Source: Sphaerisporangium siamense (GTDB lineage Bacteria; Actinomycetota; Actinomycetes; Streptosporangiales; Streptosporangiaceae). From it: a DNA stretch of 64,000 nt. Positions 17,314 to 26,103 of this stretch are shown here, piece after piece. Under the pieces are notes generated by a model, which worked only from the letters and a program-made list of their open reading frames with translations, searched no databases and had not been told where the DNA came from. Positions within the stretch are counted from its first letter, which is position 1. Each line of letters opens with the position of its first letter. The stretch is taken from the NCBI RefSeq assembly GCF_014205275.1, contig NZ_JACHND010000001.1, forward strand, positions 6,820,001 through 6,884,000, in the 5' to 3' direction. A program made the translations under genes and the position numbers.

Positions 17314-19710
17314 GTGACCTCGGGATCCGACCGCCGCACCGAAGCGGGTGGCGAGCCCGCACGGCTCCGGTGGCCGGGGCCGTCGGTGCCGCTCGCCATC
17401 GCCACGCTCGGCATGGCGGGCGTGGTCGGCGGCCTGCTGGTGGCGGCCATCGCGCTCCCGGCCGTGGGCGGCGCCGGCGTCCTGACCCGGGACGCCGCGC
17501 ACGACTTCTTCGAGGTGCCCACCATGCTGCGCGAGCTGCCCCTGCCGGAGCGGACCCGCCTGCTGGACAAGAACGGCCGGCAGTTCGCGCAGTTCTACGT
17601 CCAGAACCGGCAGTCGGTCGACCTCCAGGCGATCGCCCCGATGATGCGCAAGGCGATCGTGGCCATCGAGGACGCGCGGTTCTACGAGCACGCGGGGCTG
17701 GACGTCAAGGGCACGCTGCGCGCGCTGGTGACCAACGCCAGGGCGGGCAGCATCCGGCAGGGCGGATCGTCGCTGACCCAGCAGCTCGTCAAGAACATCC
17801 TGCTGCAGAACGCCCGCTCGGAGGGCGAGCGCGACCTCGCCCGCGCGCCGAGCATCCGCAGGAAGATCCAGGAGCTGCGGTACGCCATGGGCCTGGAGCG
17901 CAAGTACACCAAGGACCAGATCCTGCTGCGCTACCTCAACATCGCCTACTTCGGCGGCGGCGCCTTCGGCGTGGAGGCCGCGGCGCGGCGGTTCTTCGGC
18001 GTGCCGGCCTCCGCGCTCACCCTCGCCCAGGCCGCCACCCTCGCCGGGGCCGTGCGCACGCCGTTCGTCACCGATCCCACGCTCGGCACCGAGCACCAGT
18101 CCGAGCTGCTGACGCGTCGCAACCTCGTCCTGGACCGCATGTCCCAGCTCCGCATGGCGCCGCGCGCCGAGGCCGAGGCCGCCAAGGCCGGGCCGCTCGC
18201 GCTGAACATGCGGGCCGAGCCGGGCGGGTGCTCCGAGAGCGACTCCCCGTACTTCTGCCTCTACGTGCAGAAGGAGATCGTGACCAACGCCGCGTTCGGG
18301 CGCACCCGGGCCGAGCGGGAGCGCCGCCTGTACCGCGACGGGCTGGTGATCAAGACGACGCTCGACCCCGTCGCGCAGCGGGCCGCCGAGCGGGCCATCG
18401 CCGCCCACGTGAGCCCCAAGGACCACCAGGTGGCCGCCGAGGCCATGGTGGAGCCCGGCACCGGCAGGATCCGGGCCCTCGCCGCGAGCAAGAAGTTCGG
18501 CGTCAACCCCGGCGACGACGGGCCGAAGACGACCTACAACCTCGTCGCGGACATGGCGCACGGCGGCGGGCAGGGCTTCCAGGCCGGGTCGACGTTCAAG
18601 GTGTTCACGCTGGCCACCGCCCTGGCCAAGGGCTGGAGGTTCGACCAGGGCTTCGACACGCCCGGCAGCTTCGTGCCGTCCTCGGGGTACAAGGACTGCT
18701 CGGGCCGGCGGGTGAACGCGCCGGGCACGGTGATCCACAACGCGGGCGGCGAGGGCAAGGGCGGCCCGCACAGCCTCGCCACCGGCACCTGGCAGTCGGT
18801 GAACATCTTCTACATGATGCTGGAGCGCGAGGTCGGCCTGTGCGACGTCGTGAAGACCGCCCGCGCGCTCGGCGTGGTCCGCGCCGACGGCAAACCGCTC
18901 AAAGAGGTGCCCACCTTCACGCTCGGCGTCAACGAGATGGACCCGGTGACGGTGGCGGGCGCGTTCGCGGCGTTCGGGGCGCGCGGCCGGTACTGCCGCC
19001 CCATGGCCATCCTGGAGATCACCGAGCGGCGCGGCCGGCGCACCACCGTCGCGCCGAGCTGCTCGGCCGCCCTGGACGAGGACGTCGCCGACGCCGTCAA
19101 CCACATCCTGTCCGGGGTCTTCACCCGCGGCACGATGAAGGGCCAGGGCATCGGCCGCCCCGCCGCGGGCAAGACCGGCACCAACAACGACTACACCTCG
19201 GCCTGGTTCGCCGGCTACACCCCCGACCTGGCCGCCGCCGTCAGCCTGGGCGACATCCGCGGCGCCTACAAACACCCGCTGACCGGCGTGGAGATCGGCG
19301 GCCGCTCCTACGGCGGCGTCCAGGGCGCCACCCTCCCCGGCCCCATCTGGGTCCACTCCATGGACAACGCCCTCCGCGACACCCCCGCCACCTCCTTCCA
19401 CCCCCCGAATACCTCCCGCTTCGGCGGCGGCACCACCCCCAGCCTCAAGCCCGAGGACATGGAATCCGCAGACCCCCGCAAACGCCGCGACGGCGAGGAC
19501 CCCCGCACCGGCCCGGGAGCCCCTGACGACCACGGCGACCCCGGCGGCTACGCCGAGGGCCCCTACACCGACGAGGACCGCGGCCACCGGCCACGCCCCC
19601 ACTGGAGACGATCCTCCATCGACCCCTACCGGTACCTCTGGGACCTCTACCACGGCCGCGACCACCGCCACCCGTGGTTCCTGGAGGAACCACCGCGAAG
19701 CCGCTGGTAG
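17314..19710 (+). CDS. Class A penicillin-binding protein (transglycosylase/transpeptidase)
   Basis: 798 aa. Short cytoplasmic tail, one transmembrane helix (about 26-52), glycosyltransferase-51 domain with E119 in VAIEDARFYEH and GGSSLTQQLVKN, then a transpeptidase domain with SxxK (S426-TFK), SxN (QSVN) and KTG (GKTGTNND). It polymerises and crosslinks peptidoglycan outside the membrane. The last about 110 residues are a charged, Pro/Arg/His-rich disordered tail. GTG start 52 bp after murA; possibly cotranscribed. Two Cys (GGCSESDSPYFC) near residue 306-315 may form a disulfide. Confidence 0.93.
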   Translation: MTSGSDRRTEAGGEPARLRWPGPSVPLAIATLGMAGVVGGLLVAAIALPAVGGAGVLTRDAAHDFFEVPTMLRELPLPERTRLLDKNGRQFAQFYVQNRQSVDLQAIAPMMRKAIVAIEDARFYEHAGLDVKGTLRALVTNARAGSIRQGGSSLTQQLVKNILLQNARSEGERDLARAPSIRRKIQELRYAMGLERKYTKDQILLRYLNIAYFGGGAFGVEAAARRFFGVPASALTLAQAATLAGAVRTPFVTDPTLGTEHQSELLTRRNLVLDRMSQLRMAPRAEAEAAKAGPLALNMRAEPGGCSESDSPYFCLYVQKEIVTNAAFGRTRAERERRLYRDGLVIKTTLDPVAQRAAERAIAAHVSPKDHQVAAEAMVEPGTGRIRALAASKKFGVNPGDDGPKTTYNLVADMAHGGGQGFQAGSTFKVFTLATALAKGWRFDQGFDTPGSFVPSSGYKDCSGRRVNAPGTVIHNAGGEGKGGPHSLATGTWQSVNIFYMMLEREVGLCDVVKTARALGVVRADGKPLKEVPTFTLGVNEMDPVTVAGAFAAFGARGRYCRPMAILEITERRGRRTTVAPSCSAALDEDVADAVNHILSGVFTRGTMKGQGIGRPAAGKTGTNNDYTSAWFAGYTPDLAAAVSLGDIRGAYKHPLTGVEIGGRSYGGVQGATLPGPIWVHSMDNALRDTPATSFHPPNTSRFGGGTTPSLKPEDMESADPRKRRDGEDPRTGPGAPDDHGDPGGYAEGPYTDEDRGHRPRPHWRRSSIDPYRYLWDLYHGRDHRHPWFLEEPPRSRW

Positions 19711-19760
19711 TGCGCGCCGTCCCGCCACTGAGGCCTGGGACGCCGTCGAGGGCCCCCGGG

Positions 19761-21059
19761 TCAGCGGTTTGCGGAGGAATCGCCGGGCGGGAAGCGGAAG
19801 AACGGGCTCTGGAGGTTCTGTGGGAATGGCCGGCGGGTCGTTGGATTCGGTGGGGTGGGGAGTTGGCGGCGTGCCGGGGGTGGTGTGCCGGGTGTGCTGG
19901 ACCGGGCTGGGTTCGGGAGGACGAAACCGACGCGGGGCTTGGAGGGGGGCGTCAAGGTCAGGGTCGTGAGGGAGGGGCGGCTCAGGGTGAAGGTCTTGGT
20001 CTTGCCGGGAGCGACGCGGTTCTGGGCGGGGAGCGTGCCGTTCACGGGAACTTCGACGATCACCGCGGCCTGTGTCAGCGACACGGCGATCCACTCGGCC
20101 CTCCTGTTGCGGACCTTGAACTTCACGGTCCCGCCGGACCCCGTGCGCCCGAGAGGACTCGCGAGAGGACGCTGTCCGGGTGTCCTGGGAAAGAACGCCG
20201 GCCTGGGCGGCACGGAGGTGCCCAGCGACCATGAGTTCGGATCCGCCGACGGGACGATCCCTCCGCCGGAGCGCCGGACGAACCGGGTCGGGGGCGGGTT
20301 GGGGGCCGTCGAACGCGGACGTGGCGCCGTCGGGGGCTCAGGGGCCGTCACGGCCTCCACGTTGACCTCGACGTCCGCGCATCCGACCCAGTGCCCCTGA
20401 ACCGCCGTGACGGCGAGACGCGCCCCCGGCGTCGGCGCCTGCCCGCTCCTGGGGATGACGGGAAGCCCGGTCGAGGCCGGCCGCTCGCCCAACGCCTTGC
20501 ACAACGAGAGCACGTCCTTGTACGAGGCCGCGAGCGGAGCGGCGCCGAAGAGGATCTCCTGTTCCAGAATGCGGCGGGCGGCCCCCACGGTCTTCGTCAC
20601 GTCGTTCATCGACGGCACCCATAACCAGCAGCCCGCGATCGCCACGTCCGCCAGCGCCTGCCGGTGCGCGTCCTTCATCCGCTCGGCGACGCCGAACGCG
20701 CGGACGAACTCGTGGCGGGCGTCGCGGACGAGCTCGCGGCGGTCCTGCGCGGTGCGCCACGAGTCCGGGAAGTCGCGCACATATCTGCGGCCGGCGGCCA
20801 TGTGGTTGTCGAACTCCCGGGCGGGAAGGGCGTCGATCCGCCGCCCGAGATCGTCGATCTGCCGTCCGAACTGATCCAGTCTCTGTCCCACCTGCTGGAA
20901 CCCGGACCGCTGCCCGGTCGCCGTGGTGATGAGCGCGTCCACCACCTGGGCCGCGACACCCGCCCAGTCGTCATTGCTCAGGTAGGCGCCGCGGATCAAC
21001 TGGGCGACGGCGGTCCGCGCCGCGATGACCCCCAAGGCGACCGCCAGCTCGATGGCCAT
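19761..21059 (-). CDS. Orphan 432-aa protein of unknown function
   Basis: ATG 21059 has GAGGGGGA 6 nt upstream, so the start is well supported. N-terminus MAIELAVALGVIAARTAVAQ is weakly hydrophobic; residues 45-80 (QQVGQRLDQFGRQIDDLGRR) look like a coiled coil; 85-205 form a helical domain with W and C (AIAGCWLWVPSMND). Residues 240-310 are Pro/Arg/Ser-rich linker; 310-365 look like a beta-rich module (GGTVKFKVRNRRAEWIAVSL, TLPAQNRVAPGKTKTFTLSR), reminiscent of an Ig-like or Ca-binding extracellular fold; the last 65 residues are Pro/Asn-rich. No signal peptide is obvious. I do not recognise the family. Convergent with the PBP gene, 50 bp apart. Confidence 0.75.
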   Translation of the reverse strand: MAIELAVALGVIAARTAVAQLIRGAYLSNDDWAGVAAQVVDALITTATGQRSGFQQVGQRLDQFGRQIDDLGRRIDALPAREFDNHMAAGRRYVRDFPDSWRTAQDRRELVRDARHEFVRAFGVAERMKDAHRQALADVAIAGCWLWVPSMNDVTKTVGAARRILEQEILFGAAPLAASYKDVLSLCKALGERPASTGLPVIPRSGQAPTPGARLAVTAVQGHWVGCADVEVNVEAVTAPEPPTAPRPRSTAPNPPPTRFVRRSGGGIVPSADPNSWSLGTSVPPRPAFFPRTPGQRPLASPLGRTGSGGTVKFKVRNRRAEWIAVSLTQAAVIVEVPVNGTLPAQNRVAPGKTKTFTLSRPSLTTLTLTPPSKPRVGFVLPNPARSSTPGTPPPARRQLPTPPNPTTRRPFPQNLQSPFFRFPPGDSSANR

Positions 21060-21769
21060 GTGAATCCCCCTCGAATATCCCCTCTGATATCGGTTTCGAC
21101 TTGATCACCGTTCCCCCGCCACCATGGTGCCCGGCGCAAAGAACACCGTCCCCGCACAAGCCGGATGGGACCGGCGAGAATGATCGTCTCCAACCCTTCG
21201 GACAGAGGCCGTCTTCGCCCGTACGCACGGGAAAACGGCTGAATCACTCGTTCCCGAAGAATGACGCGCGTGCCCCTGTTCCCGGTTTACGCACCCAGCC
21301 CACGAACAGACTGTGAATCACAGACCGGAACACCACACCCCGATCAAGCTCAACGGCCGCCCGCCTGGATCCGGCGCGATCACCCGCGGTCTTCAGCCGT
21401 CCCCGCCGCGATGGACCACCCCGGCCACTGGCGATCCCCTCGCGACGATCCCGGCCACGCCCGCCCGTGGCCCCTGGAGCACCACCCCGGAACCGCCGCT
21501 TTATACCGCACGCCGCCCACCGACGGATACAACCGGATATTCGTGATGTCGCACGATTAATACGGCACGGCACCCGGATTTCGCTCCGGCGATTATCCGC
21601 GGTGCGGTACACCGAAACCCCGAAAGCGGTGCCCGGAAAACCGCGCGCCGATTCCACGGCTCGCACTTCAGAAGTTGCCGCACGGTGAATTTGGAAAGAC
21701 GCTGGGGTGCATTGGATCGCGCTGGGGGGGATTCATCGGCGATCCGTGCGTTCCGACAGGAGGACGGAC
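21060..21769. other. Gene-poor stretch with a decayed gene copy
   Basis: Holds the minus-strand promoter of the 432-aa gene, no complete reading frame that I can support, and a degenerate copy of a secreted-protein gene (21329-21440, listed separately). The ribosome binding site AGGAGGA for the next gene is at its right end. Confidence 0.5.
21329..21440 (+). pseudogene. Decayed copy of the 23.6-kb secreted protein
   Basis: The plus strand encodes IKLNGRPPGSGAITRGLQPS then PPRWTT, which matches TNLNGRPAGSTAIICGLQSS PPGWTT encoded at about 23776-23855. Outside this block similarity fades and the second Cys codon is lost (TRG instead of ICG). No start or ribosome binding site. Confidence 0.65.
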
Positions 21770-22528
21770 GTGACGCAGCTTCATGATCTCAGCACTCCGC
21801 AAGGCCGGACCGGCGAGCGGGAGAATCCCGGCACGGAACTCCATCGGCCGCGCGGCCGGACAAGACGGCGGCCCGGCGACTTCGCGCCCCTGCCCCTGGC
21901 GATCCTCACCATCGTGTTCCTCGCCTTCCAGATCCCGAAGTACTCCGCGCTCGACCCCGCCCGGGCGCAGCGGCCCGTGGAGTCCGCGGCGCACTATTGG
22001 CTGATCGCGGCGCACGTCGCGACCGGCACGCTGGCGCTCGTGACGGTCGTCGTGCAGATCTGGCCGTGGCTCCGGCGGCGCCACCCGGCCGTGCACCGGT
22101 GGGCCGGCCGGGTGTACGTGTTCGCGGGGGCGATCCCGTCCGCGCTGCTCGTCCTCGTCATGCTCCCGGTCTCCAGTCCGGTGGGCAAGGTGGGCAGCGC
22201 CATGGCCGCGGTCCTGTGGGCGAGCACGGCGCTGATCGGCTGGGTCGCGCTGCGACGCCGCCGGTACGCCGAGCACCGGCGCTGGATGATCTACAGCTTC
22301 GCGGTCGTGTGGGGCGGCCCCGTCTGGGCGTTCTTCGTGGGAATGTCGTGGCTCTGGTGGTCCCCGTGGGCCGAGCAGGTGGACTTCGACCACGTCCTGG
22401 ACACGATCAGCTGGGCCGGCTGGATAATCAACCTCATCATCGCCCAATGGTGGATCGAGCACACCTCCGGCCGACGGCTCACCCTGCCGCCGCGAGAGAT
22501 CCCGACATCGGGCGCACGCGGGCACTGA
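21770..22528 (+). CDS. DUF2306-type multi-pass membrane protein
   Basis: 252 aa, GTG 21770 with AGGAGGA 6 nt upstream. After a basic Arg/Gly/Pro-rich N-terminal tail of about 45 residues come six or seven hydrophobic helices: LPLAILTIVFLAFQIPKYSA, HYWLIAAHVATGTLALVTVV, YVFAGAIPSALLVLVMLPVS, MAAVLWASTALIGWVALRRR, SFAVVWGGPVWAFFVGMSWL and ISWAGWIINLIIAQWWIEH. Conserved-looking HRWAGRVYVF and RRRRYAEHRRWMIYS with paired His between helices fit the DUF2306 family, whose His may bind heme or a quinone (uncertain). Tail-to-tail with the aldo/keto reductase. Confidence 0.8.
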   Translation: MTQLHDLSTPQGRTGERENPGTELHRPRGRTRRRPGDFAPLPLAILTIVFLAFQIPKYSALDPARAQRPVESAAHYWLIAAHVATGTLALVTVVVQIWPWLRRRHPAVHRWAGRVYVFAGAIPSALLVLVMLPVSSPVGKVGSAMAAVLWASTALIGWVALRRRRYAEHRRWMIYSFAVVWGGPVWAFFVGMSWLWWSPWAEQVDFDHVLDTISWAGWIINLIIAQWWIEHTSGRRLTLPPREIPTSGARGH

Positions 22529-22624
22529 CGAACCGCAGGCCGGATCACGTCGTCCCAGTCACGGGCGAGGATCCTACGCCGCGCGCGGCAGCGGCGACCA
22601 GGCGTCCCCCTGTCGGCCGGTCTC

Positions 22625-23539
22625 CTACCCGGGTGAGCAGCCGACCGAGTGGAGAGAGTCGAGGCGGGCCAGTTCGGCGCCGGACAAGCGCAGGGCGCCG
22701 GCGGCGATGTTCTCGGCGAGGTGGGCCGGGTCGCCGGTGCCGGGGATCGCGAGGACATGCGGGCCCCGCTGGAGGGTCCACGCCAGGCGCACCTGCGCCG
22801 GCGAGGCGCCGTGCGTACGGGCGATCTCGGTGACGGCATCGTCGTGGGTGGCGGAAGCGCCCTGCTCGCGCCCTTCACCGGCGATGGCGAAGAACGGCAC
22901 GAACGCGATGCCCTGCTCGCCGCAGACCCGCAGCACCTCCTCGGAGCCGGCAGGCCGGACGTCAAGGCCGTAGCGGTTCTGCACGCAGACCACCGGGGCG
23001 ATGCCCTGAGCCTCGGCCAGCTGCTTCGCGCTGACGTTGGAGACGCCGAGATGGCGAACGAGACCCTGCTCCCGCAGATCGGCCAGCGCGCCGAAGTGCT
23101 CGGCGATCGACCCGGTCCTGTTGACGCGCAGGTTCACCACGTCGAGGTGGTCCAGGCCGAGCTGGCGGATGTTCTCCTCCACCTGGCCGCGCAGCTCCTC
23201 GGGAGTCGCCCACGTGGCCCACGCCCCCGACTCGTCGCGCCTCGGCCCCACCTTGGGAACGATGACCAGATCATCGGGGTACGGAGCCAGCGCCCGGTTG
23301 ATCAGTTCATTGGCGGACCGCAGCGCCGAGAAGTAGAACGCGGCCGTGTCGATATGGTTCACCCCCCACTCGACCGCCCGCCGCAGCACGGCGATCGACC
23401 GTCCCCGATCTCTCGGCACCCCCAGATGAAACGCCGCACTCCCCGTCAGCCGCATGGCCCCGAACCCCAGCCTGTTGACCGTAAGGTCCCCAAGCTCCCA
23501 AGTCCCCGCCGCCCCCGCGGCAACACTGTTCAAACCCAT
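22625..23539 (-). CDS. Aldo/keto reductase
   Basis: 304-aa TIM-barrel NADPH-dependent oxidoreductase. Catalytic residues are visible: Asp-Tyr pair in HIDTAAFYFS (Asp, and Tyr four residues on), Lys in VIVPKVGPR; the usual His position in the VVNLRVNR strand is Asn/Leu-like, so the fourth residue is replaced. Cofactor-binding AIPGTGDPAHLAEN near the C-terminus is typical. ATG 23539 has GGGAG upstream. A partial, frameshifted second copy lies at 25640-26042. Substrate unknown. Confidence 0.9.
   Translation of the reverse strand: MGLNSVAAGAAGTWELGDLTVNRLGFGAMRLTGSAAFHLGVPRDRGRSIAVLRRAVEWGVNHIDTAAFYFSALRSANELINRALAPYPDDLVIVPKVGPRRDESGAWATWATPEELRGQVEENIRQLGLDHLDVVNLRVNRTGSIAEHFGALADLREQGLVRHLGVSNVSAKQLAEAQGIAPVVCVQNRYGLDVRPAGSEEVLRVCGEQGIAFVPFFAIAGEGREQGASATHDDAVTEIARTHGASPAQVRLAWTLQRGPHVLAIPGTGDPAHLAENIAAGALRLSGAELARLDSLHSVGCSPG
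22731..23030 (-). repeat. Direct repeat within the aldo/keto reductase gene (source copy)
   Basis: Aligns without gaps to 25743-26042 at an offset of 3012 bp with about a dozen mismatches by eye (roughly 96 percent identity). It covers the codons for the C-terminal half of the enzyme. Confidence 0.88.
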
Positions 23540-23542
23540 TGA

Positions 23543-23938
23543 CGCAGTCTCCCACCTGGAGCCCCCGCTCTGAACTGGGACACCTGCGGCACGCCGGGCT
23601 CGGTGTACTACAGCGCCAAGAGCATCGAGGACGCCACCGGCACGCCCTCCGGCGGCACCGTGACCGCCTGTATCACCCCGCCCCCGGCCGGGTTCTACGC
23701 GACGTCCTTCTCCTACTCGTTCTCCTGCGAGATGACGAAGACGCCCAACCGCATCTTCAACGACCAGCACACGCTGACCAACCTCAACGGCCGCCCGGCC
23801 GGATCCACCGCGATCATCTGCGGACTCCAGTCGTCCCCGCCGGGATGGACCACGACCGCCGTTGTCCAGGCGTACCAGTGCATCTACCCGCGCTCCGGCG
23901 GCCTCGGCGACAACGCCATCGCCATCCGTAAACTCTGA
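23543..23938 (+). pseudogene. 5'-truncated gene of a small secreted Cys-containing protein
   Basis: The frame from 23543 to the stop at 23938 encodes LNWDTCGTPGSVYYSAKSIE ... GGTVTACITPPPAGFYATSF ... LTNLNGRPAGSTAIICGLQS ... YQCIYPRSGGLGDNAIAIRK. It looks like a mature exported domain with five or six Cys, but there is an in-frame TGA at 23540 and no ATG or ribosome binding site ahead of the conserved part, so the signal peptide and start are missing. The break coincides with the start of the divergent aldo/keto reductase. A GTG at 23603 could start a shorter protein. A more degraded relative is at 21329. Confidence 0.65.
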
Positions 23939-24017
23939 AATCCCGTCACCTCCCGGCGCCCGGCCGGCGGCTCCGGCCGCGACGGACGGGCGCGCGGGGC
24001 GACGCGGACGTCGAGCG

Positions 24018-25466
24018 CTACCGGCCGGCCTCGCAGACGGTTCCCCGGGCGGGGAGCCGACCCGTGAGCAGGTACCGGTCGACTTGGTCGGTGGCGCAGG
24101 CGGAGCGCAGGTAGGCGGTGTGGCCGGTGCCGTCGTACGTCAGCAGGCCCGAGCCGCTGATGTGGGACGACAGGCTACGGGCCCAGCCGGCCGGGGTCGC
24201 CGGGTCGTGGGTCGTGCCGACGACCAGGATCGGCGGGGCACCGTGAACGTCCACGGGCCGCTGGGGATTGGCGGGCGGCACGGGCCAACCGAGGCAGCCG
24301 GCCGTCATGTCCCAGAACTCCGACGTGCCCTTCATGTGCGGTGACAGCGCGCGGGCCTTCTCCAGCCGCGCTCGCAGGTCGCGGTAGCCGTGGATCCGCG
24401 GGTCGATGTCCAGGCACAGCACGGAGCGGTACGCGGCGGTGCTCACCGGGTCGTCCAGCGCCTGCCCCCGCATGGAGGCGAAGATCGAGGCGTCGCCCCG
24501 CTCGGCCTGCGCGAGGGCCGTCGCCAAGCCTCCGGCGAACTCCGGCACCATCGTGAGGAAGGCGTACGCGACGTACCGCAGTTCCTCGGCCGTCAGCGGG
24601 CGTCCGTCCTTGACGGGAATCGGTTCGCGTTCGGCCAGCGCCACAAGGCCGTCCCACACGCGGCCCACGTCGCGGCCGTGCAGCGCACAGTTCTCCGTGC
24701 GGTCGCACCAGGCCGCGAACTGCTCGAACGAGTCCTCCACCGCCCTCGTCGCGTCGGTGACCAGACGCCGGGAGCTCATGCCATGGTCGACCGCGCCGTC
24801 CAGCGCCATCGCGCGGATCCGGTTCGGGAACAGCTGGGCGTACTGGGTGCCGAGGATGGTGCCGTAGGACTTGCCGAGGAAGGTGATCTTCGATTCGCCG
24901 AGCGCGGCTCGCACGGCGTCGACGTCGCGCGCCACGCTCACGGTGTCGATGTGCCGCAGCAGCGGGCCCGTCTCCGCCAGGCAGCTCTCCCCGACGGCCT
25001 TGTTGTGCGCGACGAGCGCCTCGTAGCCGGCGGGGGTGTCAGGATACTCGCTCACCTCGGGATCGTGGACGGGCAGACCGCACCGCACCGCCTGGCTCTC
25101 CCCCACGCCGCGCGGGTCGACGCCGACGACGTCGAAGCGGCGGAGCAGTTCCGCGCTGAACGCGGTGGAGGGGTAGTCACGGACGATCAGCACCGCCTGC
25201 CCGCCCGGCCCGCCGGGGTTGTAGAAGAGCGTGCCGACGCGAGCGGCGGGATCGGCCGCCTTCCGGCGGGTGACCGACAGCTTGATCGTGGCGCCGGTGG
25301 GGTGCGTCCAGTCGAGGGGGACGTCCAGGGAGCCGCATTCGGCTCCGGGCTGGTCGCCGCACTGCCGCCAGGAGATCGGGGCGTCGGCGGCGGCCGTCGT
25401 GCCGCTCAGCGTGACCGGCAGGACGGCCGCCAGCGCGAGCAGGGAGGCCGTGAGCGTTCGCTTCAT
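24018..25466 (-). CDS. Secreted alpha/beta-hydrolase, tripeptidyl aminopeptidase type (S33)
   Basis: 482 aa with a Sec signal peptide (MKRTLTASLLALAAVLPVTL SG TTAAADA). The fold is that of Streptomyces SlpD/SlpE and tripeptidyl aminopeptidase: oxyanion FYNPGGPGGQAV, VVGVDPRGVGES, nucleophile Ser in GKSYGTILGTQYA, CLGWPV cap region, acid Asp in GTTHDPATP and base His in TGHTAYL. Several Cys (RQCGDQPGAEC, RCGLP, ENCALHG, SVLCLD, AGCLGW, SACATD, TVCEAGR) suggest disulfides. It likely trims peptides from the N-terminus outside the cell. A paralogue is at 48191. Confidence 0.9.
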   Translation of the reverse strand: MKRTLTASLLALAAVLPVTLSGTTAAADAPISWRQCGDQPGAECGSLDVPLDWTHPTGATIKLSVTRRKAADPAARVGTLFYNPGGPGGQAVLIVRDYPSTAFSAELLRRFDVVGVDPRGVGESQAVRCGLPVHDPEVSEYPDTPAGYEALVAHNKAVGESCLAETGPLLRHIDTVSVARDVDAVRAALGESKITFLGKSYGTILGTQYAQLFPNRIRAMALDGAVDHGMSSRRLVTDATRAVEDSFEQFAAWCDRTENCALHGRDVGRVWDGLVALAEREPIPVKDGRPLTAEELRYVAYAFLTMVPEFAGGLATALAQAERGDASIFASMRGQALDDPVSTAAYRSVLCLDIDPRIHGYRDLRARLEKARALSPHMKGTSEFWDMTAGCLGWPVPPANPQRPVDVHGAPPILVVGTTHDPATPAGWARSLSSHISGSGLLTYDGTGHTAYLRSACATDQVDRYLLTGRLPARGTVCEAGR

Positions 25467-25639
25467 GGAGTGCCATGGTCCCCGTCGGACGCGGATGAGG
25501 TCCTCGGCCGAAAGTACGGTCGCCACCGGCCGGATGGACACCGTCCGCAGATGACGAGCCGCGGACTCGGCGTCCGCGCGATCGGCGTCCACCGACCGCA
25601 CGTGGGCGTCACGTCCTACCCGCTCCTCATGGCCGCTGG

Positions 25640-26042
25640 AGACGTTGGGGGTCGCCGGAGGGGAGAGAGTTCAGGCGGGTGAGGTCGGCCGCGGAGAGGC
25701 GGAGGGCGGCGGCGGCGACGTTCTCCTCAAGGTGGGCGGGGGTCGCCGGTGCCGGGGATCGCCAGGACGTGCGGGCCCCGCTGGAGGGTCCACGCCAGGC
25801 GCACCTGCGCCGGCGAGGCGCCGTGCGCACGGGCGATCTCGGTGACGGCATCGTCGTGGGTGGCGCAAGCGCCCTGCTCGCGCCCTTCACCGGCGATGGC
25901 GAAGAACGGCACGAACGCGATGCCCTGCTCGCCGCAGACCCGCAGCACCTCCTCGGAGCCGGCAGGCCGGACCTCGATGCCGTAGCGGTTCTGCACGCAC
26001 ATCACCGGGGCGATGCCTTGGGCCTCGGCGAGCTGCTTCGCG
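25640..26042 (-). pseudogene. Aldo/keto reductase, frameshifted 3' copy
   Basis: Encodes the C-terminal half of the enzyme at 22625-23539, beginning within the codons for SAKQLAEAQ and running through AIPGTGDP. A one-base insertion in the GGGCGGGGGTCGCC tract near 25740 shifts the frame just after AIPGTGDP, and the 5' half is absent; at 26042 the sequence changes to a 14-bp tandem repeat. It cannot make an active enzyme. Confidence 0.88.
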
Positions 26043-26103
26043 GGCCGGGCTATCGGGGCCGGGCTATCGGGGCCGGGCTATCGGGGCCGGGCTATCGGGG
26101 CCG
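26042..26103 (+). repeat. Tandem repeat, 4 x 14 bp
   Basis: Four perfect copies of GGGCCGGGCTATCG (26042-26097) and a partial fifth. It abuts the broken end of the aldo/keto reductase copy, so it may be the scar of the recombination. Confidence 0.93.

Noticed and set aside
17245-20232. 995-codon minus-strand frame opposite the PBP gene
   Set aside because: Antisense shadow; no domain and no ribosome binding site, whereas the plus strand has all PBP motifs.
26042-26103. Possible CRISPR-like array
   Set aside because: The 14-bp units are contiguous without spacers and there is no cas gene; it is a simple tandem repeat.
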